Source: SLQH01 sp964612995 (GTDB lineage Bacteria > Planctomycetota > UBA11346). From it: 11,522 nt of DNA. The position numbers and the translations under genes are program-made. This document shows positions 5,235-11,522 of this stretch, piece by piece. Every line of letters starts with the position of its first letter. The first letter of the stretch is position 1. The DNA lies in contig CAZTGE010000134.1 of NCBI GenBank assembly GCA_964612995.1, forward strand, positions 1-11,522, given 5' to 3'. The notes under the pieces were generated by a model that was given only the letters and a program-made list of their open reading frames with translations, was not told the origin of the DNA and made no database searches.

Positions 5235-6656
5235 ATGAATGATCATGGCATGCATGTAATGGCCATCTTCCTCTTGACCTGCGCTCTGAGTGCATCCGCC
5301 GCCACAAGCGAGATCGCAGAGGCTACGCGACGTGCCGTGGCGAAGGTTCCCCGTGGCGGCATGCTCGGCCTGTGCGTCACCCAGGTCGCCGACGGCCGCG
5401 TGCTCGGTGCGCACGCGGCCGACCGGCGCCTGAGCATGGCCTCGCTGACCAAGCTCTACGTCTCTGCCGCCGCGCTCGCCGAACTCGGCCCCAACCACGA
5501 ATTCCGTACCCGGATGCACGCCCTCGGCCCGATACGCGACGGTAGCTGTCCGGGCCTGGTGGTTGTCGGCGGCGGGGATCCCTGTCTCGACGAACACTTC
5601 ACCGATGGCGATCCGGATGCCGTGTTCCGCGATTGGGCCGCCCGGCTCGCGTCTGCCGGGGTCGAGCGGATCGACGGCGATCTGATCATCGACGGCTCGA
5701 TGTTCAGCGGCCCGATACGCCCCGCGACCTACCCCGGCGACGCGCGCAACATCCAGCGCTGGTACTGCGCCCCGGCCAGCGCCTTCGCCTGGAACGACAA
5801 CTGCATCGAGGTCCGCGTGGTGCCGGCCAGCCCGGGACAGCCGGCGCTGGTCGAGACCCGACCCGACTCACCGCGGATCACCATCGACAACAACACCCGC
5901 AGCCTCGGCAGCGGCGGCAGCAAGGGGCTGGTCGCCTGGCGCCACCAGCACGCCAACACGGTGGTGGTCAACAAGCACTACAGCAGCACCACCAGCTGGT
6001 TCCCCTTCGCCATCCATGAGGACCCAGATCTGCTGGCCGGCGACCATCTCGCCACGGTCCTCGCACAGGCCGGCATAGCCCTCAGCGGCCAAGTGCGGCG
6101 CGGAACGGTCCCGGCCGACGCCCCCCTGCTGTTCACGGTGCGCAACCCCCTCACCCCGGCGCTGAACATCCTCAACCAACGCAGCCAGAACTTCTACGGT
6201 GAGCAGATCCTGCGTGTGCTCGGCCATGCGCGCCACGGCACCGGTTCGCTCGAGACCGGGATCGCCGCGACGACCGCGGTCCTGACCGAGCACGGACTCG
6301 ACGCCGCTGGCTTCACCCTGCTCGACGGATCCGGTCTGAGCTACGGCAACGAGGCCAGCGCCCGCTCGGTGGTCGACCTGCTCGCGCTGATGGCCGCGCA
6401 TCCCCACGCTGTGATCTACCACGACTCGCTCAAGCAACGCCAGGTGCCCCTCCCCGGCGGTGGCACCCTGACCATCAAGGTCAAGACGGGGCATCTGGCC
6501 ATCGCCCACTGCCTCGCCGGCTACATCACCGACGACCACGGCCGCCGCTATGCCTTCGCCTGCATCGCCAACCGCGCCGGCGCGCGCTCGGTCGCCTGGG
6601 GCGACCGCACCATCCGCGGTTTCGTGGCAGACGTCGTCGCCGCGCTGCGCGATTGA
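5235..6656 (+). CDS. dacB: D-alanyl-D-alanine carboxypeptidase/endopeptidase, PBP4 type (DacB)
   Basis: This 473-residue protein is a class C low-molecular-weight penicillin-binding protein (peptidase family S13), which trims or cleaves D-Ala-containing peptide bridges of peptidoglycan in the periplasm. All three active-site motifs are present: SxxK as SLTK (S70-K73), SxN as SQN (317-319, in NQRSQNFYGEQILRVLG) and KTG (417-419). Further family landmarks are GDLIIDGSMF (148-157) and LLDGSGLSYGN (362-372). Length matches E. coli PBP4 (477 residues). The N-terminus has a hydrophobic stretch (about 8-22, ending ALSASA before A23) consistent with a signal peptide, but with no Lys or Arg before it, which is unusual. 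Met codons at residues 6 and 9 are alternative starts, and no Shine-Dalgarno sequence decides between them. It is divergent from yacG and convergent with the mannosidase gene. Confidence 0.94.
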   Translation: MNDHGMHVMAIFLLTCALSASAATSEIAEATRRAVAKVPRGGMLGLCVTQVADGRVLGAHAADRRLSMASLTKLYVSAAALAELGPNHEFRTRMHALGPIRDGSCPGLVVVGGGDPCLDEHFTDGDPDAVFRDWAARLASAGVERIDGDLIIDGSMFSGPIRPATYPGDARNIQRWYCAPASAFAWNDNCIEVRVVPASPGQPALVETRPDSPRITIDNNTRSLGSGGSKGLVAWRHQHANTVVVNKHYSSTTSWFPFAIHEDPDLLAGDHLATVLAQAGIALSGQVRRGTVPADAPLLFTVRNPLTPALNILNQRSQNFYGEQILRVLGHARHGTGSLETGIAATTAVLTEHGLDAAGFTLLDGSGLSYGNEASARSVVDLLALMAAHPHAVIYHDSLKQRQVPLPGGGTLTIKVKTGHLAIAHCLAGYITDDHGRRYAFACIANRAGARSVAWGDRTIRGFVADVVAALRD

Positions 6657-6681
6657 GCGGATATCGGAGCCGCTTGGTCCG

Positions 6682-6762
6682 CGCGATGAGCGGGACCGCC
6701 CAGCTCCGCCAGATGACCATCCCGGAACAAGGGCCCGCTCGCGCCCACGCGATCAGCGGGAC
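6682..6762. repeat. Short direct repeat in the dacB / mannosidase intergenic region
   Basis: CGCGATGAGCGGGAC (6682-6696) recurs as CGCGATCAGCGGGAC (6748-6762), 14 of 15 identical, with starts 66 bp apart. It lies in the 214-bp gap after dacB (6657-6870), which has no gene. Its meaning is unclear. Confidence 0.4.
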
Positions 6763-6825
6763 ACCTGCGGCGACAGGCTGATCACGCCCGACGCTTCCCT
6801 GGAACTCCTCGTGCCATCACACCTT

Positions 6826-6859
6826 TCGCGGCGAAGCCGCGAGGGGGCAGCGCCCCCTC
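6826..6859. terminator. Back-to-back hairpins between convergent dacB and mannosidase genes
   Basis: TCGCGGC-GAA-GCCGCGA (6826-6842) shares two bases with GAGGGGGC-AGC-GCCCCCTC (6841-6859); both stems are perfect, so the two cannot form fully at once. The second begins 11 nt past the mannosidase stop on the minus strand. Neither has a U-run on either side. Because the genes converge here, a bidirectional terminator is likely. The two stem types (GCGGC/GCCGC and GGGGC/GCCCC) also occur side by side at 1615-1649. Confidence 0.5.
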
Positions 6860-6870
6860 TGTAAAGAACC

Positions 6871-9800
6871 TCATGCCTCCAGCCGCAGGCTGATGATCTG
6901 ATGGGGGCGGTAGTCGATCACCAGCGCGCCGGCGTCACCGAGCAGGGGCTGATCACCGCCTTCGTTCAGGTCCACCAGCGTCGCGCGGCCGAGGCCGGGG
7001 CCGGGGCCGAGGCTCAAGCGGGCGCGGCCGCGGCGGCCAGCGGACTCGTGCAGCCGCAGGATGCAGCCGCGGCCGTCCTCGGCCGGTTTGAGTGCGGCCG
7101 CGACCAGCGATCCGGCGTCCTCGAGGGTGAATGGTGCCGCGATCGCGTCGCCGTTGCCGATGAAGGCCGGCGCCCACAGGGCGTCGGCCGCCGCGGCGGT
7201 GGACAGGCGCCCGGGCTGTGTGCGCGCCCGCCAGGCACCGAGGGCGAAGCGGATGGTGTGCGCTCCGCGGTCGGCGGCCGGATCGGGGCCGGGCGGGGCG
7301 CGCAGCAGCGAGAGGCCGACACTGCCGTCACGCACGTCACAGCCGTACTTGGCCTCGGCGATCAGGGCCAGGCCATCCTCCTCGCCGGCGTCGGTGAGGG
7401 CCAGCCAGCGGTTGAAGCAGACTTCGAACTGGGCCTCTTCGTGGGGCAGGCCCGGATACTGCGAACGGGTCATCGAGCCGAAGGGCGTGCCAAAGCGGGC
7501 CAGGCGGCCGCGGTATCCGGTGTCGATGCGGTATTTGAGCAGCAGGTCGGCTTCATTCCAGTCGACCGTGAGTTCGATCTCGAGCTGGTCGCTGTCGGCC
7601 TGGAGGATGTAGCGCAACTCGGCGCACGAGCGCTGAGCGATCTGGATCGTGCTGGACAACACCGCGCGCGCGGGGCCGGCCTCGAGCACCTGGGCCGGGC
7701 CGTCACTGTCCAGAGCGCAGCCGAGCGAGAGCGCCTCGCGCTCGATCTCCCAGGCCGGATGATGGGTCGGATGGTCCGGATAGAGCCACAGGCCGCAGCG
7801 CTCGATCGCCAGCTCGCGGCCGTCAGCACGCAGCGTGCAGAGCTGACCCTGGGCGTCGAAGCCCGCACGCACGATGCCGTTGTCGAGTTCCGTGGCGCTG
7901 GCGTGGATCGCGGCGGCGTCCGCCGCCGCGGGATCGGGATGCACACCGACCGCGGCGCAGGCGCTCACCCGCACCCTGGCGAGCCAGATGTCGGCGCCCG
8001 GACTCGCGCAGCGCTGCAGCGGCACCGGGGTGCCGTCGTCGGTGCGCAGGCCCAGGGCGGGATCACCCCGCTGGCTCGCGTCGAGCTGCACGCTCAACGT
8101 GCGTGGCAGCGGCCAGGGATTGACCACCCGGAGTCCGCTCGCGCCCGGCTGCTCGCACAGCGCCGTAGCTGCACGTTCCTGGCGCGCACAGAGTTCGCCG
8201 AGCTCGGCCGCGAGCTCGGCGTAGACGTCGGTGATCGAGGAACCCGGAATGGCGTCGTGGAACTGGGCGAAGATCAGCCGCCGCCAGTCGGCGGCGTCGA
8301 TGCCCGAACCGCCGCTGAGCACCCGCAAGGCCTCGTGCGCCAGCAGTGCCCGCTCGGCGCGGCGGTGGACCTGCTTGAAGGCCGATTGGGTGGTGTAGGT
8401 GCCGCGATGCAGCTCGAGGTAGAGCTCGCCCTCGTACACGGGCAGTTCTGGCCGCACCTGCTCCAGACGATCGAAGAAGGCCTCGCAGGTGGACCAGCGG
8501 GTGCGCGGCAGGCCGGCGAGGTCGCGGGTGCGCCGCGCGCGTTCGAGCATCTCCTCGCTCGGTCCACCGCCGCCATCGCCCAGGCCGGTGGGCAAGAGCT
8601 GCTCGGCGTGGACCCCGCCCTGATCGTTGCCGCGGACAGCGGCATCGAGCAAGTCGATCTCGCAACCGCCGTTGTAGCTGCTCTTGCACAGGTGGGTCAG
8701 CACCTCGCTGCCGTCCAGACCGCGCCACCGCAGGCTGGTGTGGGGGAAGCGGGTGATATCGGACCAGGCGATCTTGGTGGTGAAGAAGCGGTCCACGCCG
8801 ACCTGACGCAGCATCTGTGGCAAGCAGGCGCTGTAACCGAACACGTCGGGCAGCCACAGCGTGCGGCTGGGCCGACCACAGAGCTCGACGAAACGCTGCT
8901 GGCCGTAGATCAGGTTGCGCGCCAGCGCCTCACCGCAGGGGATGATGGTGTCGGCTTCGACCTCCATCGCACCGGTGGCCTCCCAACGACCGCTGGCGAT
9001 GTGTGCCCGCACCGCTGGCATCAGGCCCGGAGCGCGCTCTGCGACCATCTCGTAGAGCGCCGGCTGGCTCTGGAGGAAGGTGAACTCGGGATAGCGCTCG
9101 AGCAGCCGCAACACGGTGCTGAAGAAATGCACCCCCTTGCGGCGGGTCACCCGTTCCGGCCACAGCCAGACCAGATCCATATGCGCGTGGCCGACCAGCG
9201 CGACCTCGCCCTCCCAGGCACAGCCGCGCAACTCGCTGTAGACGCGGGCCATGTGCATCTGCAGCTCGCCCAGCTCGCCGAGCTCGTAGAGGTCGCAGGC
9301 GCGATCCATCAGATGCAGCGCGCGACGGACCACCGGCTCGAGCCGCTCGAACGCGGGCTTGTAGCCGACGCCGTCTTCGCGCGCGTGCGCGGTGTCGCGC
9401 AGCTTGAGGCGCAGCCAGTCCATGATCACCCGCACATCGTGATAGAGCTGCCACAGGTCGAGATCGCGCAGGCCGAGCCAGGCGCCGGTGAAGCGACAGG
9501 GCTGACCATTGAGGAAGCCGTTGTCGACCCAGATCGCGGTCTGGTAGGTACCCACGTCGATGAACAGCTCGCAGGCGGTGTCGGGCAGGGGACAGCTCGG
9601 GTGGCCCGGGTCGAGCCCGGCCCAGGGGAGGCCGTCGATGTAGACGCAGCCCTCGCCGTTGCATTGCCAGATCAGGTGACGGCGACCGACCTCGTCCGCC
9701 GCGGCGGCGGGGATGGCCAGACGGAACCAGCGCTGCTGCCAGGCGCCATCCGGCGGGGAGAAGGCCTCGCCGGAGCTCATCGGGGCGTAGTCGAGACCGC

Positions 9801-9954
9801 CAGCCGCATCGACGCCCACCTCCTGCTCCAGGGTGGCGCTGCTGGTGACCGCCAGCGCCTCGCGCCGCTGCCACACCCGGCCGGCGAGCATCTGCTCGAG
9901 GCCGCGGATCCGACGCGGAGTGAGCTGGGTGAGCGGATTGCGCGGCAGATTCAT
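6871..9954 (-). CDS. GH38 alpha-mannosidase
   Basis: This 1027-residue protein has the full layout of class II alpha-mannosidases of glycoside hydrolase family 38, retaining zinc enzymes that remove alpha-linked mannose. An N-terminal ancillary domain (1 to about 240) resembles that of MAN2C1-type enzymes. The catalytic domain opens with VALVGHAHMDLVWLWPE (251-267), giving metal ligands H258 and D260, and contains WLPDVFGYSACLPQ (367-380) with nucleophile D370. The middle helical domain ends in FAQFHDAIPGSSITDVYAE (562-580), with H566 matching the last zinc ligand; a beta-rich C-terminal domain runs from about 605 to the end. All key residues are intact. No signal peptide is evident, so it should be cytoplasmic. 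Start: AAAGGGA lies 5 nt before the ATG. It follows typA by 41 bp on the same strand, with no obvious terminator between. The natural substrate is unknown. Confidence 0.95.
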   Translation of the reverse strand: MNLPRNPLTQLTPRRIRGLEQMLAGRVWQRREALAVTSSATLEQEVGVDAAGGLDYAPMSSGEAFSPPDGAWQQRWFRLAIPAAAADEVGRRHLIWQCNGEGCVYIDGLPWAGLDPGHPSCPLPDTACELFIDVGTYQTAIWVDNGFLNGQPCRFTGAWLGLRDLDLWQLYHDVRVIMDWLRLKLRDTAHAREDGVGYKPAFERLEPVVRRALHLMDRACDLYELGELGELQMHMARVYSELRGCAWEGEVALVGHAHMDLVWLWPERVTRRKGVHFFSTVLRLLERYPEFTFLQSQPALYEMVAERAPGLMPAVRAHIASGRWEATGAMEVEADTIIPCGEALARNLIYGQQRFVELCGRPSRTLWLPDVFGYSACLPQMLRQVGVDRFFTTKIAWSDITRFPHTSLRWRGLDGSEVLTHLCKSSYNGGCEIDLLDAAVRGNDQGGVHAEQLLPTGLGDGGGGPSEEMLERARRTRDLAGLPRTRWSTCEAFFDRLEQVRPELPVYEGELYLELHRGTYTTQSAFKQVHRRAERALLAHEALRVLSGGSGIDAADWRRLIFAQFHDAIPGSSITDVYAELAAELGELCARQERAATALCEQPGASGLRVVNPWPLPRTLSVQLDASQRGDPALGLRTDDGTPVPLQRCASPGADIWLARVRVSACAAVGVHPDPAAADAAAIHASATELDNGIVRAGFDAQGQLCTLRADGRELAIERCGLWLYPDHPTHHPAWEIEREALSLGCALDSDGPAQVLEAGPARAVLSSTIQIAQRSCAELRYILQADSDQLEIELTVDWNEADLLLKYRIDTGYRGRLARFGTPFGSMTRSQYPGLPHEEAQFEVCFNRWLALTDAGEEDGLALIAEAKYGCDVRDGSVGLSLLRAPPGPDPAADRGAHTIRFALGAWRARTQPGRLSTAAAADALWAPAFIGNGDAIAAPFTLEDAGSLVAAALKPAEDGRGCILRLHESAGRRGRARLSLGPGPGLGRATLVDLNEGGDQPLLGDAGALVIDYRPHQIISLRLEA

Positions 9955-9995
9955 GGCATCCCTTTCCCGACGGCGGCGCGGGCGCCCTGGAGGCC

Positions 9996-11522
9996 TCAGC
10001 GACCGGCGCGTTTGCGCGCGGTGGCATCGAGCAGCGCCTTGCGCATGCGCACGCTCTTGGGTGTGACCTCCACCAGTTCGTCGTCACCGATGTACTCGAG
10101 CGCCTCCTCGAGCGTCATCGAACGCGGCGGCGTGAGCTTGATCGCCTCGTCGGCACCCGCGGCGTTGCGCATGTTGGTCAGCTTCTTCTCGCGCGTGGGG
10201 TTGACGATGATGTCCTCTTCCTTGGCGTGCTCGCCGACGATCAGGCCTTCGTACAGCGGTGCGCCCGGACCGATGAACAGCGTCCCGCGGTCCTGCAGAT
10301 TGAACAGCGCGAAGCCCACCGCCTCGCCCGCGCACTTGCTGATCATCGCGCCGACGTTGCGCTTGGGCACATCGCCGCGATAGGGCTCGTAGGCGTGGAA
10401 GATGGCGTGATAGATCGCCTCGCCCTGGGTTGCGGTCAGCAGCGCGGTGCGCAGACCGAAGGTGCACCGGCTGGGGATGGTGAAGGTCAGATGCTGATGG
10501 CCGGAACGCGTCTCCATCGCCGAGAGCACCGCACGGCGCTCGAGCATCAGGTTCATCACCTTGCTCGCGCACTCCTCCGGCACGTCGACCGAAGCGAGCT
10601 CGATCGGCTCGAGCCGGTGGCCGCGTTCGTCTTCGTGGTAGATCACTGTCGGCGGGCCGACCTGCAGCTCCAGTCCCTCACGGCGCATGGTCTCGATCAG
10701 CACTGAGAGATGCAGCAACCCGCGCCCGCTGACCTCGTAGACATCCGGACGCTCGGTGGCCGCGATGCGCATCGCGACATTGCGCGCGCACTCGCGCTCC
10801 AACCGTGCCTTGAGGTCGCGGCTCTGCAGCGGCTTGCCCTCCTGACCCGCCAGCGGGCTCGAGGTCACGCCGAAGGTCATGCGGATGGTCGGCTCGTCGA
10901 TCGGGATCGCCGGCAGCGCCACGGGATGCTCGGGATCGCAGATGGTGTCGGAAATGCCGATATCGCCGATCCCGGTGACTCGCACCACGTCACCGGCGCT
11001 GGCATGGTCGACCGCCTCGTCGCCCAGGCCCAGGGGCCGGCGGACCTCGAGCACCCGACCGCGACGCGGCGTGGCCGAGCTGTCGGCGACCACCGCCACG
11101 CTCTGCCCCGTAGCGATCCGGCCGGCGTAGATACGCCCGACCCCGATGCGGCCGACGAAATCGCTGTGTTCGATGTTCGAGACCTGCAGCCGCAGCGGCG
11201 CGTCGGCCTCGACCGGAGGGCCGGGCACCTGTTCGAGCACCGCGTCGAGCAACGGCAGCAGGTCGCCGCTGCGCGAGTCCGGCTCGCAGTTCATGTAGCG
11301 GTCGCGGCCGGAGCCATAGAGCACCGGGAAATCGAGCTGCCAGTCCTCGGCGCCGAGTTCGACCATCAGGTCGAACACCGCGTCGACCGCGTTGGCGGGC
11401 TCGCAGCCGGCCTTGTCGATCTTGTTGACGACCACGATCGGCTTGAGGCCGCACTCCAGCGCCTTGCGCAGCACGAACCGCGTCTGCGGCATCACGCCCT
11501 CGAAGGCGTCGACCAGCAGCAG
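9996..11522 (-). CDS. typA: Translational GTPase TypA/BipA, N-terminus cut by window edge
   Basis: The reading frame is open to the right edge (LLLVDAFEGVMPQTRF...), so a start near 11495 would be artificial: 508 codons are visible, and about 100 N-terminal codons with the P-loop and switch regions lie outside. Visible parts are the G4 motif NKID, the domain II stretch FVGRIGVGRIYAGRI, the EF-G-like domain III segment VSGRGLLHLSVLIETMRREGLEL, and the C-terminal domain with FALFNLQDRGTLFIGPG, YEGLIVGEHAKEEDI, KKLTNMRNA and DDELVEVTPKSVRMRK. TypA/BipA is a ribosome-binding GTPase of the EF-G superfamily, linked to 50S assembly and to growth under stress or cold. The usual IPSRGLIGFR of domain V reads IPSRCTFGLR here (10449-10478), and the following segment is also unlike E. 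coli BipA. This suggests a divergent subtype or a second paralogue. Confidence 0.95.
   Translation of the reverse strand: MLLVDAFEGVMPQTRFVLRKALECGLKPIVVVNKIDKAGCEPANAVDAVFDLMVELGAEDWQLDFPVLYGSGRDRYMNCEPDSRSGDLLPLLDAVLEQVPGPPVEADAPLRLQVSNIEHSDFVGRIGVGRIYAGRIATGQSVAVVADSSATPRRGRVLEVRRPLGLGDEAVDHASAGDVVRVTGIGDIGISDTICDPEHPVALPAIPIDEPTIRMTFGVTSSPLAGQEGKPLQSRDLKARLERECARNVAMRIAATERPDVYEVSGRGLLHLSVLIETMRREGLELQVGPPTVIYHEDERGHRLEPIELASVDVPEECASKVMNLMLERRAVLSAMETRSGHQHLTFTIPSRCTFGLRTALLTATQGEAIYHAIFHAYEPYRGDVPKRNVGAMISKCAGEAVGFALFNLQDRGTLFIGPGAPLYEGLIVGEHAKEEDIIVNPTREKKLTNMRNAAGADEAIKLTPPRSMTLEEALEYIGDDELVEVTPKSVRMRKALLDATARKRAGR

Noticed and set aside
6901..10383. Very long open frame (1160 codons) on the plus strand opposite the mannosidase and typA
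   Set aside because: It is antisense to two well-recognised genes, has low-complexity Ala/Gly/Arg-rich composition and no family motifs; third-position GC bias keeps the opposite strand free of stops.

Overview
The window is GC-rich DNA, densely coded with strong third-position GC bias, and looks like a proteobacterial chromosome. A YacG-type zinc protein, a PBP4-type DacB, TypA/BipA and an encapsulated ferritin close to the Rhodospirillum rubrum type point to Proteobacteria. A purple sulfur gammaproteobacterium (Chromatiales) is my best guess, but that is inference; no rRNA or tRNA is present to settle it.

Left part (1-1793): a two-gene minus-strand operon encodes an encapsulated ferritin (EncFtn, 1068-1451) followed 17 bp later by its family 1 encapsulin shell (226-1050). 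Together they form an iron-storage nanocompartment. The operon lies between two copies of a palindromic repeat ending in TGAGTGGTTAC (1-29, cut by the window edge, and 1736-1774). The 284 bp between encFtn and the right copy hold several short palindromes and two CACCTGTG direct repeats, presumably the control region shared with the divergent gene to the right.

Middle part (1794-3849): a plus-strand gene for an exported protein of six tandem BON domains ends at a 15-bp perfect hairpin. About 490 bp without a convincing gene follow. They hold a second hairpin, a pair of 13-bp inverted repeats 251 bp apart and many internal stems, and may be a structured non-coding element.

Right part (3850-11522): yacG and a GT4-like glycosyltransferase form a translationally coupled minus-strand pair with an ATGA overlap. 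Divergent from yacG by only 45 bp is dacB, a periplasmic PBP4-type DD-carboxypeptidase/endopeptidase. After a convergent intergenic region with two back-to-back hairpins comes a complete 1027-residue GH38 alpha-mannosidase on the minus strand. It lies 41 bp downstream of a TypA/BipA translational GTPase whose first roughly 100 codons are beyond the right edge.

No transposase, CRISPR array, tRNA or rRNA was seen. The parts that ordinary housekeeping does not explain are the repeat-flanked encapsulin cassette, the structured gap at 3360-3670, the non-canonical donor-site motif in the glycosyltransferase, and the divergent C-terminal half of TypA next to a GH38 enzyme.
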